A program made the translations under genes and the position numbers. A DNA stretch of 64,000 bases from Mugil cephalus (taxonomy: Eukaryota; Chordata; Actinopteri; Mugiliformes; Mugilidae), in contig NC_061776.1 in NCBI RefSeq assembly GCF_022458985.1, forward strand, positions 4,262,088 through 4,326,087. The letters run 5' to 3'. The notes beneath the pieces were generated by a model, which made no database searches, was not told the DNA's origin, and was given only the letters and a program-made list of their open reading frames with translations. Shown here piece after piece: positions 1-11,559 of this stretch (position 1 is the stretch's first letter; every line of letters starts with the position of its first letter).

Positions 1-1291
1 GGAATAAATAAAGGATTATTTTATTTTATTTTAATCAAATGACATTATTTGCTCATTTTCAATTTGTTTCAAAGAAGTTAGGAAACATGTCGACTGTTTT
101 TCACTAAGTCGTCTTTTATTAATTAGAATTATTGTAGTTTACAACGTGAAATATTTTCCTATTTAATTCATTTTATTTTATTTTACTTAATTTTATTTTA
201 TTTTATTTTATTTTATTTTATTTTATTTTATTTTATTTTATTTTATTTTATTTTATTTTATTTTATTTTATTAATTAGAAAGGCTTTTCAGAATAAGACG
301 TCATCTGTATAGCCACATTTGTTTCTCCAAAACCTCTACATAAGGTTCAGCGTTAATGGTTCGTTCACAAATGTGTAAGTTAATGAAGATCACCAACATT
401 CAACACTGCTTTTTATTTTATGATATTATGAACTGTAGACCATGAAATACACGAATATTATTTGGTCCAAAAGTCTCTCACAGAGTCATGAAGCCTCTCT
501 CCTCCAACACCATTTATTTCTAATTAACCTAATTAGCTGTGAAATTAAATGAAATTAAAGCAACTTCTCCTAAATAGTTTTTATGTCTTTGTAATATTTT
601 CAATAAAATAAAATTAAATAATTTTCAAACCCCTGAATTCTGTTTTCATTTGTACGTTTGTCATTTCAGTGGTTACAACATGTATTGAATATTACACATT
701 TAAGAGCACAGACTTTAATCACTAATAAAACTCATCAATATACAAGTTTGTGTCAGTCATGTTCAAATGTTTAAATACTTTATGCTGATGATAGTAATAA
801 AACATTGTTTGAGTTTATTCTATTTATTCTAACATCACATTCACTGAATGTTTTTATTCTTTTTCTATAAAAACATCATCAATTAAAGACACATTTACAT
901 CATATAATATTAACTGACAGAGATTAGATCTGACAAGGTTCTAACTTTCAGAAATGATCCAGTTCAATCGATAGACACTTCAAAACAATCTGAAATAGTT
1001 GAACATCAAATATCATCTTGTTTACACAGAATTACTGAGACGATCAAATCCTAAATGTTTGTAACGTCACTAATATTTACAGAAATAAAGAATAACTTTA
1101 GTTGTTGAGTGAAATTTCAACATTTTTTCAGAAGTGATTGAGCTTTTCTTATGTAACAATGGCTGCAGGATGAATTCTCTAATAATGAGGAAAAAACTAA
1201 CATGTAAAGCCTGAAGCAGCACAAACTGACTCTAAACACGTTTCAGCTTCTACAATAAAACAAGTGAAGGAAAAGAAATGTTTGTTCTTAC
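1..1291 (-). other. J1 downstream flank (J1-to-C intron, cut by window edge)
   Basis: Non-coding. It aligns by eye almost base for base with the sequence left of J2 (about 16750-18038) and left of J3 (about 45395-46616), which are the J-to-C introns of complete cassettes. It includes an ATTTT pentanucleotide tract. By analogy this is the 5' part (minus strand) of an intron whose constant exon lies outside the window. No open frame of interest is seen. Confidence 0.75.
191..271. repeat. (ATTTT)n microsatellite in the J1-C intron
   Basis: About 16 units of TTTTA. The orthologous tracts at about 16921-16992 and 45541-45590 differ in length, as expected for a shared microsatellite that drifted after the cassette duplicated. 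Confidence 0.9.
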
Positions 1292-1341
1292 CTGTTACAA
1301 TGAGTTTAGTTCCAGAGACAAACATACGGTAGTTGTTGGCC
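1292..1341 (-). CDS. TRGJ: TCR joining segment J1 (probable TRGJ)
   Basis: A 50 bp J segment on the minus strand, bounded upstream by a CACTGTG heptamer and downstream by a GTAAG splice donor. In the frame that ends one base into a codon (matching the C exon phase) it reads ANNYRMFVSGTKLIVT. Jonings segments end in an F-G-x-G motif; here the first glycine is valine (FVSG, codon GTC in place of GGC). The same change occurs in J3 but not in J2. J1 lies 5.9 kb downstream of V1, and no constant exon follows before the window ends. Recognition as a J segment is secure; assignment to gamma rests on the C genes of the sister cassettes. Confidence 0.85.
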
Positions 1342-1369
1342 CACAGTGAAAAAGACTAATACAAAAACC
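1342..1369 (-). other. J1 recombination signal (12-RSS)
   Basis: On the minus strand: nonamer GGTTTTTGT (1369-1361), a spacer of exactly 12 bp (1360-1349), heptamer CACTGTG (1348-1342), then the J coding end. The heptamer is a consensus match. J2 and J3 carry the same nonamer, spacer and heptamer. A 12-bp signal on J pairs with the 22-23 bp signals on the V segments. Confidence 0.93.
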
Positions 1370-1556
1370 TGTGTGCCGTTGAGAGAGTCAGCTGAGGTGA
1401 AGGAGTCAAAAGAGGAAGTGGGATCATATTTCAGCTCCTTCATGTGTTTCTCTATTGTTCAGATCTACATGACTGTCTCTTCTTCTCTTTTCTTTTCTCC
1501 ACACTAGCAGCATGGCTCTGATGTTAATGTCAGTGGTTGGTCAGTCCACTACTTTA
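1370..1556 (-). other. Conserved sequence upstream of J1
   Basis: Matches the stretches right of J2 (18123-18310) and of J3 (46701-46890) almost base for base. It ends abruptly where the LINE relic begins, so the insertion occurred after the J block was duplicated. It may hold germline J transcription signals, but none can be named from sequence alone. Confidence 0.6.
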
Positions 1557-2640
1557 GTGATGTGTCATCAGCGCCTTAGAGACAGCTCATCCTGATGACG
1601 TTATTATCACTAAGGGGGACTTCAGTCAGGGCAGGCTACAGACTCTATTCCCCAAATACTACCAACATGTGGACATGTTGCAAAAATAACACCTTAGATC
1701 ATGTCCACAGTAACATACGGCTGCATACAGGGCTGCACACTCCCCCCACTTCAGACACTTGGACCACATGTCTTTGTTACTGTACCAGCCTACAGACCAA
1801 TAAGTTTAATCTCTGGAGCACCCTGCAGGACTGTTTTTCTAGGACAGACTGGGATGTGTTTAAAGCTGCAGCCACAGTGGGAGACTCTTCTGTTAGCACA
1901 CAGGACTACGCTGAGTATGTGACTGGGTACATCAGCACTTGTGTTTGTTCAATATTGTACACCCACGACCAACCCACAACACAGACAAGACTGAGGAGAT
2001 GATAATTTCCATGAGGAAGGAGTGGAGCCCTGATCAGCTACTGTTTACACAGGAACTTTGCGTACCTAGGGGTCCACATCATTGAAGACCTCACCTGGAC
2101 ACTGAATACCACACAGCTGGTCAAGAAGGCTCAACAGTTACTCTTATTCTTGAGGACACTGAGGAAGTTCATCATGATGCCTTAGATCCTCAGCAACTTC
2201 TACAGCTGCATCGTTCAGAGCATCTTAACAAGCTGCATCACCGTGTTCTACAGCAGCACTAAGGACTGCACACGCCTGCAGTGATGAAGACTGCTGAGAA
2301 GATCACCAAGACTCCACAGGAGACTCCACAGGACCACCAAGGACCCCACCCACCCCCCAAACAGACTGTTCACACTCCTACCCTCAGGCCTGATGTGCTG
2401 GAGTATGAAATGTAGTGACCTGATGAAGAAGTCCCTTTTCCTCCCTGACATTAAACTAAGTATATATTATAGACAGGAGTCTATAATCATGGACTAAAAT
2501 CATGGACGAGATCATCTCACACAATGTTTCTGTTTCTGTTCACATTTCAGTTAATTGTGTACACTCATGTCCATTTAGATATTTGCACTAGTCTTTTTCT
2601 TTAATCTTTTTATATTCTGTTACTAAGATTTTTATATTGT
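1557..2640 (+). mobile_element. Degenerate LINE relic (endonuclease C-terminus and RT tail)
   Basis: Plus-strand frames resemble non-LTR retrotransposon ORF2. The end of an APE-type endonuclease is visible near 1600-1930 (a GDF-like start, then NTLDHVHSNI and a W-x-LQDCFSRTDW stretch). It is followed directly by the post-RT tail near 2060-2450 ([30 protein letters not shown]). The central reverse transcriptase is missing, and frames shift several times. A 3' UTR-like AT-rich tail runs to about 2640. The left boundary is where similarity to the other J flanks stops. Clade uncertain (L2/CR1/Rex-like). Dead copy. Confidence 0.7.
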
Positions 2641-2934
2641 TAGGTATTTGGGTGGACGACAAAAGAAGAATTTTGTTATAAAGGGAAACATTTATATACT
2701 ACGGTGGCAACAAGGGCCAAACGGAGGGCAACGACCTAATACGTCTCAGTTCAAGAAAAACAGCTTCAAGTAAAGAAACGATGCAAAATCACAAACTCAA
2801 ACACACAAACTCAAACGAGGTACAAAAAGCGGAACGTGGTGCAAGCGAAAAAAGTCGTTTACTTATTTGCTCAACTAACTACTATTACTGATTTCATTTC
2901 CCATTGTTGTTGTTTTGTTGACTTTGTTATATTT
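2641..2934. other. Intergenic, nothing recognised
   Basis: AT-rich sequence between the LINE relic and the palindromic transposon. No convincing frame or motif was seen. Confidence 0.5.
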
Positions 2935-2942
2935 ATATTTTT

Positions 2943-5380
2943 GGTAACACTTTCTATGAAGGTTGTATTTATAATGCCCTATGAATGCACTCATAATGTT
3001 TTATAAGGTGTCTATAAAGCATTATAATGGTCATTATTACCATCTATACATATTCACAAGTCGTCATAACCAAATTCATGATGCATTATGACAACTGGTT
3101 ATGAATGATTATAATTTTAATCTGAATAGTGCATTATAAATATGTCAATATCTGCCTAGTCACTTGTTAATGTTATGATGCATCATAAGTACTTTGCTTT
3201 GCTAAATGTGCAGTGATGCATAATGAGTTTTGACTTCGCCTATAGTGCTTTATATCTGTAGCTATAAGTATATGTAATAAAGTTATAATAATGTATACAT
3301 CTCCCTACAGCACACAGTCATAAACAGCTATGCAATTTCATAAGTGCTATTTGTCAGCGCTAAGTAAAGTGACAAGAATATGACACTATTATTAACAGAT
3401 ATAAGTTACTATGAGTAATTAAAAGGTGCAATGAACTAAGCCCTGAGTCTGGCATCTTTACCCCATATGCACAATGTTAATATCATAGGTGTTATTTGTC
3501 AGCTTTAGGTAAATTAGTGCAAATGAGGTGTTGTGGATATAAGACTATTATAAACAAATATGAGGCACAATGAAATGAGAGCCTGGACAGTAAAGACAAA
3601 AGGAATGCATTTAGTTCACTTTATTTTCATTTAAACCAACACACAAAATCAGAATGATCATCAATGCTCTGACATTACACAAACACATGAAACACATGAA
3701 ACAGGCCACAAAAGTGGCACGGCGTGGTCCTAGAGATGTGGCTCTTAAAAGTGCCTTTGGGTTGGTGAGGTGATTCAGGGTCAGAGGTCAGGAGATGGTT
3801 TGACAGCAACTACAAGAAGAACAGAGGCAAATCTTTAGTGCTCTAGCTGGGTTTGTTTTTTTATGCAGAAAGGTTTGAATGAAAACACATAAACAGATCA
3901 CGTTTTTTTGTTTAAAGCAGCCTTATTGAGACATTATGTTACCGCATATCGTGCAGGCAGCGCAGATTATCCGTAGATGGCTTAAGCTAGCTAGACGAAA
4001 GTTACCAGACACGGCTAGTTTTAATTCACAAATTAGATCGTTTTCATATTCTTGCGTTTAATGATTGAAACCATTCGAAATCATTGCTTTAATATGTAAA
4101 CGATGTGCTTCATGTAAGCAAAGTAAGGCATTAGCTCACAAAACACTAGCAGGACAGAGAGACAACCTACCTGTCCTGGAGAGGACTCAGCGGAGAAAGG
4201 AAAGAAAAGCCGCTTTACGACTAGTACATACAGTCAATGCTTTACGACAGTGGGAGGAGCTTTTATTAAACTAGCTTTTCATTAAACGGAAGAATATGAA
4301 AACGATCTAATTTGTGAATTAAAACTAGCCGTGTCTGGTAACTTTCGTGTAGCTAGCTTAAGCCACCTACGGGTAATCTGCGCTGCCTGCACGATATGCG
4401 GTAACATAATGTCTCATTACGCTGCTTTAAACAAAAAAACGTGATCTGCTTGTGTGTTTTCAATCAAACCTTTCTGCATAAAAACAAACCCAGCTAGAGC
4501 ACTAAAGATTTGCCTCTGTTCTTCTTGTAGTTGCTGTCAAACCATCTCCTGACCTCTGACCCTGAATCACCTCACCAACCCAAAGGCACTTTTAAGAGCC
4601 ACATCTCTAGGACCACGCCGTGCCACTTTTGTGGCCTGTTTCATGTGTTTCATGTGTTTGTGTAATGTGCTCAGAGCGTTGATAATCATTCTGATTATGT
4701 GTGTTGGTTTAAATGGAAATAAAGTGAACTAAATGCATTCCTTTTGTCTTTACTGTCCAGGCTCTCATTTCATTGTGCCTCATATTTGTTTATAATAGTC
4801 TTATATCCACAACACCTCATTTGCACTAATTTACCTAAAGCTGACAAATAACACCTATGATATTAACATTGTGCATATGGGGTAAAGATGCCAGACTCAG
4901 GACTTAGTTCATTGCACCTTCTAATTACTCATAGTAACTTATATCTGTTAATAATAGTGACATATTCTTGTCACTTTACTTAGCGCTGACAAATAGCACT
5001 TATGATATTGCATAGCTGTTTATAACTGTGTGCTGTAGGGAGATGCATACATTATTATAACTTTATTACATATACTTATAACTACAGATATAAAGCACTA
5101 TAGGTGAAGTCAAAACTCATTATGCATCACTGCACATTTAGCAAAGCAAAGTAGTTATGATGCATCATAACATTAACAAGTGACTAGGCAGATATTGACA
5201 TATTTATAATGCACTATTCAGATTAAAATTATAATCATTCATAACCAGTTGTCATAGTGCATCATGAAGTTGGTTTATGACGACTTGTGAATATGTATAG
5301 ATGGTTTATAGACACCTTATAAAACATTATGAGTGCATTCATAGGGCATTATAAATACAACCTTCATAGAAAGTGTTACC
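2943..5380. mobile_element. 2.44 kb near-perfect palindromic (foldback) DNA transposon, hAT-like target duplication
   Basis: The left end begins GGTAACACTTTCTATGAAGG and the right end is its exact reverse complement. The arms stay complementary for about 1.1 kb (about 2943-4064 against 4272-5380), with a few substitutions and an indel of about 25 bp near 3020. About 210 bp of unpaired centre remain (4065-4274). The element is flanked by a perfect 8 bp duplication, ATATTTTT, at 2935-2942 and 5381-5388. Eight-base target duplications are typical of hAT elements. It carries no transposase, so it is non-autonomous. A single transcript could fold into a very long hairpin. A fragment of the same family lies at about 6409-6487. 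Confidence 0.9.
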
Positions 5381-5388
5381 ATATTTTT

Positions 5389-6620
5389 GTTACATCATAT
5401 GCAATTTTGTCAATAATGCAAACCATTGTGAGTTACGGTAATTCAACAACTGCGTAGTTTAACAGATCACTGAAAATCCCCTCGGTTCTGAAGGAATTAA
5501 AACAGGTTAAAAAAGGTGCTCATGAATACTGGTAAATTCAGGTAATTCAGACACACACACTCTGTCAGCTGACAGTTAAAACAATTGTAGGGGAGAGTGG
5601 GGTAAAGTGAGACATTTTTTACATTTGCTGCCCTCTCAGCGAGCTAAAATGATATGACATGATATATGATATCAGTAAAATGTACACATTTTCCATTAAT
5701 TCAGGATGTTTCCTATCAATGAAAATGGTCAGAATGTATTCAGGATGAAGGGCAGTGAAAATGTAATTGTTTTTTAAAAAGTGGTCTTGTGTCTCAGTTT
5801 ACCCCAGCTTCAGGGTAAAGTGAGACACACCAGAGAAATCAAGGGGGTAAAGTGAACCAGCTCGGGTTAAAGTGATCCACTTACTTTTTCCACTCTGAAA
5901 CCAGCATAACAACACATGTTGTAACATTTAGAAGTGGGGATTGGTCAATTAAGCACTTTTTTCCTAAACACTTGAAAGTAACTCTAAACAAAATCAAATA
6001 CAAAATAATATAATTCAAAATGTTTTAATTAACATTTAAATGACAGATACAAGTTAGATTAGAACCCAGTCAGAACACAGGACCCTTAGAACCAGCTTGA
6101 AAAGCCTGGGACCCACAAAACAGGAAGAACATCCGCTCTCATTCTCTCCAACTAGGCCTACTCTACATTCCAGCCCTGAAGGTTACAGGGAAAGATGAGG
6201 AGTTGCTCTCTCTGTGTGGTTCCTCCAGGCCTTTTAGGTTGAGGCAGCTTCTTCACCACATCACTTTTGTAGATGTTCCACATCATTTTCCTTTATAGCA
6301 AACATGGGTCTCTCCCACTCTTTCAGGAGGCTTCAGTGCTAACCACAGAGCTGCTGTACAGCAACCTGTAAAAAAAAAATGTAAAAAATAAAAAAAAAAT
6401 AAAATAATGAATGTGCTCAGAATATTGATAATCATTCTGATTATGTGTGTTGTTTTAAATGAAAATAAAGTGAACTAAATGCATTCATGGGATGTTGTGG
6501 CATCAGCCACTCTTTGAATTTTGTCAATCACTGGTTACAGTAATAAAACTGCTGCAAGCTTTTATTTTATTTATGCGCAGGCTGATGTTTAAGTTATAAA
6601 AGGTTAAACTAGAGACCAGA
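5389..6620. repeat. Repeat-rich spacer with GGGTAAAGTGAGAC motifs and a palindrome-family fragment
   Basis: Around 5592-5880 the motif GGGGTAAAGTGAGAC and close variants occur four times, a pattern of an old interspersed repeat of unknown class. From about 6409 to 6487 the sequence matches the right arm of the 2943-5380 palindrome (compare 4664-4740, around CATTCTGATTATGTGTGTTG). No coding sequence is supported. Confidence 0.55.
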
Positions 6621-7239
6621 AATAACCCGAGATACATATGGAAGTTTATTTTACTACACTTTGTATATGGGAAATATGAGACATAAATAGATTACATGTA
6701 AGCAGAGAAGATGAGAGAGAAAGTGATTTACTGAGTATGTGATGATTGTATTTGATGAAGATTAATGTGATGCTGATGACTACAAAATAAATATGATGCA
6801 TGATGGAAAATTCTCTTTCAGGGCCTGTGTCTGGAGCTAAAGAAGGATGAATGAAAGGAGTGTAAACATACACAATACTAGGAAGGTGGTCATGATGTTA
6901 TGGCTGATCGATATGGAGCTTTATCTTCATCTGGAACATTTGTCTGAAATCATTCATTATCATGAACTAAATCCTAAAATATCTTTGTGTTCTTTTGCTC
7001 TTTGGTTTTGATTGACTTTGTGTTTTTGGTGTTTGTTCTGTTTTTTCATGTTTTTTTTTTTATCAATAATAACATCAATAAATCTGATGACCAATAAATA
7101 GTGAGAGCAGGAAAGAAGAATCTCCCTCAGCTCAGTAGTTTGTGACTCTGTCTGAGATGGAGGTGAAATATGTGAACCTGGGCTCTGGTTTACTGCTCTC
7201 TTCCTGTCACAAACACTGTTTGACATCTGTTCATCTGTT
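6621..7239 (-). other. V1 3' flank, conserved among V segments
   Basis: Sequence downstream (minus strand) of V1. About 130 bp next to the RSS is nearly identical beside V2, the V stub, V3 and V4. The outer part (6640-6940) matches 53240-53470 beside V4. No gene seen. The strong non-coding identity indicates recent duplication or conversion. Confidence 0.6.
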
Positions 7240-7277
7240 GGTTTTTGTTCAGGCTGCTCACATCATTTCTCACTGTG
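7240..7277 (-). other. V1 recombination signal (22/23-RSS)
   Basis: Minus strand: heptamer CACAGTG (7277-7271) abuts the V coding end, followed by a 22 bp spacer and nonamer ACAAAAACC (7248-7240). Shifting the nonamer one base gives 23. The signal is shared by V2, V3 and the V stub. Confidence 0.92.
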
Positions 7278-7711
7278 GGTAACATAGCAGAAGCAGTAGT
7301 AGGAGGCTGAATGATCGACTTTAACTTTCTCTGTTTTCAACTCACAAACGTTCTGATTACACACAGCTGAGAAATTATCTCTCTGAGGATGATTATAATC
7401 TTTATCAATTTCACCATCACGTTTATCAATATCAAGAATCACTCTGAAAGTTTCTGTTTCTTTCTTCTGGTACCAGTATATATAGCTACCACACTGGCCA
7501 GTTCCTTCACATCTAAAGGAGACTGTTTGACCAACTCTCCTGGTCCATGTTAACTGGTCCTGGGTCAGATCTGCTGCCATGGCAACCAGGGCTGTAGAGA
7601 CACAGACAGATAGATGAAGGTTAGTGAGACAGTGTTTGTGAAAGGTGGAGTTTGTTGGAAACACTCACCTGAACACAGACAGCACAGAGCAGCAGCTGGG
7701 AGGAAAAGCAT
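7278..7711 (-). CDS. TRGV: TCR variable segment V1 (probable TRGV), intact
   Basis: Two exons. The leader exon (7711-7669) encodes MLFLPAAALCCLCS, a hydrophobic signal peptide, and ends one base into a codon before GTGAGT. After a 77 bp intron, the V exon (7591-7278) begins after CTACAG. The Ig V fold landmarks are present: first-sheet cysteine in FRCEG, core tryptophan in YIYWYQKK, and final cysteine in SASYYC. There is no stop before the heptamer. The reading frame can be followed upstream of the V exon, but only the spliced start is sensible. Extra cysteines: one in CDR1 (GTGQC), a C-x4-C pair before the E strand, and a second cysteine right after YYC (YYCFC). V1 is the only V segment right of J1 and likely serves the J1 cassette. 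Confidence 0.88.
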
Positions 7712-7990
7712 TTTGTGTGGTGGTGTATCCTCTGGTGAACCTGGGGAGAAGTGGAGCTCTGATGCAGCTGAGGCCCAACAAGGACGAGCTGTGACATGAG
7801 ACGAGGCCACGTGGTTTCTAGCAGGTCCTCAAAGCTCCCTGCAGCCCCTGCAGCCCACAGATGAGACGGCTGCTGATGATTGACAGCTCAGATCAAGCTG
7901 CTGTGTCCTTTTATGGTCTTGATTTGAATCTGACAGCAGATGAAAAACATCTGGGTCACATGATGCAGAAAGACTAAAAAACATTCATGT
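7712..7990 (-). promoter_or_regulatory. V1 promoter region with conserved CACGTG E-box
   Basis: CACGTG at 7808-7813, about 97 bp before the V1 start codon. The same hexamer sits 96-103 bp upstream of V2, V3 and V4 inside a nearly identical block. A direct CACGTG palindrome is a bHLH-family binding site. Its use here is inferred from conservation only; no clear TATA box is seen. Confidence 0.45.
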
Positions 7991-9459
7991 TCCCACAAAC
8001 ACATTCAGGTTGGTGGTGAATTTAGTAACACAGACTGTTCTCTGTTGTTGAAGAACATTTTAAGAGATGAAACCATCAACAATCCTCCACAGAGCAGGTT
8101 TACTGTGTAATATGTAACATCAATGTGCAGCTTTAATATCTCTCAGGACATACAGGAGGAATTTGACAAGTGAAAGCAGAAGATCAAATGTTTGACTTCA
8201 ACTCCTAAAAGTAGAATCAAAGCTCAGTGACTCTGAGAGATTCTGGTCAGTTAGAAGAGATTTCCTGCTCTGACATGTTTGATAAATACAGACCTGATCC
8301 GCTCTGATCATTTTGTTGGTGCCTGAGGCTGAAATGAAGAAGCAAAGAGAAGCAGCGCCACCCTGTGGTGAGTCACTGGAAGTACAAAGGCATCCAGACA
8401 CAAATGACTCACAGTGGTTCAGTGAAACAGCTCTGAGCTCTGGATGCAGAACATCCACCATGTTCTGGACAAACAGAGTCATTATGGAGCCAGCTGCTTG
8501 TTCATTACCACTGTAGCTGTTCACATCTGCAGCTTCACCATTCAAAGAAAAACTCCAATGATGAGTTTGATCAATGAAAGGATGAAAGAAAATGAAAATC
8601 TCATCCTCCACAAATCATATCATTCCTCCTTCTTTTCATACTGGATCTCTACTTTCATGATATTCAGCAGATATGTCTGCTGTAATACATGTTCTATGGA
8701 GAGAAGAAGGTTCTGTTCCATGTGAAGGTTTTTCAGGGCAGCAGTTAATGACTGAATCCGCAGGAAATAAGTGGTTTAAAACTGGATTAAATTTGGATTT
8801 ACTACAGTAGACACTCAGGTGTTGGACTTATACCATAGACTGTAAATATACAATCAGTGGTTAGAGGTGATAGCATGAAATGTACTGTCAGTATGTACTT
8901 TAAAGATAAAAAGTAACCGCACAGAGAAGTATATCATGAAAATAATACAACAAGGACATTTCAGAGCATCACTGCCACAACAAGAAACAAGAAAAAGGTG
9001 TCATATAACATATATAATATTATAATGTGAAAACTGACCCATTTTAGTTTTTCTGATGTTTCATCTCTTCTCTGTTTATATATTTTACCATGAGATAGAG
9101 TTACTTGCATGCTTTTGTGAATAAAATAACATAATATATAATCAAATATATCAATGTCATTTTTTTCAATTCCAACAATTTCATCATTGATGATATTTAA
9201 AGCATTGAAATGAATTCAAATGTTTAAAAGTCATATTTCTCTTCCTGCCTGATTCTAAACATCTAAAGGACCAGATGTGTTGAGTTCTTCTTAATTATTT
9301 TCAACTCCCAGTCCAACCACATTGGCACATAGGCATTCACACATTATACATATATTGACTTACGTCCCTACATACATACATACTAAGCACACATATGGAG
9401 AAACAAGTATTTTATACAAACATTGTTACAACACTCCCTAGTTCCAAAAGCATTTCACT
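7991..9459 (-). other. V1 upstream flank, duplicated elsewhere
   Basis: Non-coding. The part from about 8050 to 8430 matches 54590-54980 upstream of V4. From about 8525 on it matches 26655 onward, where it is joined directly to a truncated V. Short frames here are not conserved as proteins between copies. Confidence 0.6.
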
Positions 9460-9885
9460 TCTCATCTCATCTCATACTACCCCTTAATCCTCACTAGGGT
9501 CACGGGGGTTGCTGGAGTTTATCCCAGCTGGCATTGGGTGAGAGGCGGGGTACACCCTGGACAGGTCTCCAGCCTATCGCAGGACTAACACAGAGACAAA
9601 CAACCATTCACCCCCGACTGTGGAACAGCTGGGGTGCCATCCTTGGGGTTGTCCTTGTCTGCCCAGGGGGGCGCCGTCCCTTGGGTCCCTTCAGCCTGGG
9701 TGGTTAGACACTCTGCACCTTGGTGTGGGGGCCTCTCTGCTCGGGTCAGGGTGATCCTTACCGCAACGTCCCTATGGTTAAGGGGCTGGGACCCCTAGAC
9801 GTGGACGCCCCTGCTTATGTAAAGCACTTTGGGATGCTTTTCACTATGAAAAGTGCTATATAAATAAATAAAGTTTAAAGTTTGA
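9460..9885 (-). repeat. Interspersed SINE-like repeat
   Basis: Contains, in reverse, the common fish repeat block with GAGAGGCGGGGTACACCCTG and a CTGGAGT...TCCCAGCTGGC core (9480-9605), followed by a GC-rich stretch and a tail ending in AAGTGCTATATAAATAAATAAAG. A near copy occurs at 27640-28065 inside the duplicated block, and a related unit is nested in the LINE at 36456-36669. Confidence 0.6.
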
Positions 9886-11249
9886 AACAGTGCCTCACTG
9901 TTTTACGACCCTTTGCGCTCACATAGTATGCTATGTATACTTTTATCCAGCAGATGTCGCTATATTTAATTGTATCAAATGCTTCGAAACACTGAACCAT
10001 TTTAACACAATTGCTTCAGATTGATTCAGTGTTTCAGAAAGCTTCAGTTTCTCCATCACTACTTCCACCTGGTGTCCCACTGTGAAGGTCTGGATGAAAC
10101 AGGGAGTAAATCTTTGGTTCCTTGTCGATATGTTCGTTATTCTGGTGCAGACTTTAAACCGTCGACTGTATAGAGAAGACAACGACACTAATTCGTAGAA
10201 AAAAATCTTTCAATAACCACAATGATTTAAATATTGTGTCAGAGTGAATACATTTAGTCTTCACTTCAAAAAAAAAATCCAATATTACATACAGTATATG
10301 TATTCTAAGGTAACTGAAACAATCCCATCAAGCTTTGGTACAATGTTGTGGCCTGTTGGGAGATGAGGAGGATGAAAAGGATGGAGCCTGCTGCCCCCAG
10401 ACGGCTGCCATCTTGGTTCCTTATGAGGTGGATGAGCATCCAGTTGCAGCCAATCACAAGTTAGATGTGGCCCGTTCTCCCAATCACCTCTGGCACAGTC
10501 CTATTATTAGATAGGGATTAGAGATAAAGAAAAAACACATCACACATGCAGCACACACGACAGCCCTGTAAAATGACCACAGTCATAACACTATGATTAC
10601 ACTTGGTGGTGAGCGCTCAGTACGTTTACATGCACGGCTTGATTGAGCTTTGCTCAATAATCGACTTTCTGATTGTGGCCCTTGTCCCAGTTTACATGTA
10701 ACGGAGAATAAACAGGATCATACAATAAATAAGAGTCGTTTATGTGTCAGGCCGGGATTTCAAACAACAACCAGATGGATAATAGTTCAGCTTTTTTAAT
10801 GTCGTACGTAATGTGTGAATTTCTTATGGTGCAGATAAGATGGCGCTATCCCTCAGGTGGTTCTTCTACCACCTCTGTTTACCTTCTTCTTCTGCGTCCG
10901 TCTTTTTCTTGGATGTTTTTGTTCCAGGGTCATATGCCAGCGTTGTGGTTGTGGCACATGTTCACACACATTATCCACTTAAAAGTCTGACTAAGGCGTA
11001 TACATGCCGGAGAAAATGGATTTCCAATCACATTATCTTGTGTGTTAATCAGATAGGGAGAACATGTTTCTTAGGCTAATTGGTGACTCTAAAAGTGTGT
11101 GAGTGCAAATGGTTGTGTTTTTATGTTTGTGTTCCTTTCTTGACATGTACAGAGTTTATAAGGCTTCCTGGGTGTAGCTAAGGATTCTTGGCGTTGGTAT
11201 ATATTGTCATGTGTACCTGTTTCTTTTTGACTCTGCCTCTCAATTCATG
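9886..11249. other. Duplicated non-coding block (copy at 28065-28990)
   Basis: Most of 9886-10740 recurs at about 28065-28830, with the same order and few changes. Beyond that, 10740-10900 and 28820-28980 also match. Short frames shift between copies, so no protein is supported. Confidence 0.6.
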
Positions 11250-11510
11250 TTCTCAAGCAGAGTTTGGTTCCCATCTTTCTGCCATACGTGAGCTGGAAGG
11301 GTGATATCCCCATAGTTTCATGTGGTGAAGCTCTATAGACTTGCAGGAACTCAGTGATATGAGCTTGACATGGAGATTTCTCTCTTTGAGCAGTAAGGAT
11401 ACCACACTATTCAGCCTCTATACTTTCCTTATGGATGGTAGATCATGGTCTTGATGTGTTGTACACATTGCTCTTTCAGGAAAGAGGACAGTTCTGAGGA
11501 AGTAATGTTT
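11250..11510 (-). mobile_element. Ty3/gypsy-type integrase relic
   Basis: On the minus strand a frame near 11280-11345 reads ETMGISPFQLTYGRKMG, the pattern found at the C-terminal side of retroviral-type integrase cores (P-F-x-L-x-YG-R). Sequence upstream on that strand (11345-11510) keeps the right order of integrase-like segments, but in changed frames and with stops. It is short and non-functional, and no LTRs are visible beside it. Confidence 0.5.
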
Positions 11511-11559
11511 GGGCCAGGCCATTATCTGTTAATGTCATGATGCTCTCAGTTCCCCTTTT

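Noticed and set aside
4065..4274. A 69-codon protein in the centre of the palindrome
   Set aside because: It needs a TTG start. The nearby ATG is quickly followed by a stop in its own frame, and no known motif is visible.
7263..7664. Extending each V frame upstream (FPTNSTFHKHCLTNLHLS...) and past its heptamer (HSEK)
   Set aside because: The upstream part is the leader intron and the last residues are RSS-encoded. The leader exon, splice sites and heptamer define the true ends in all four V segments.
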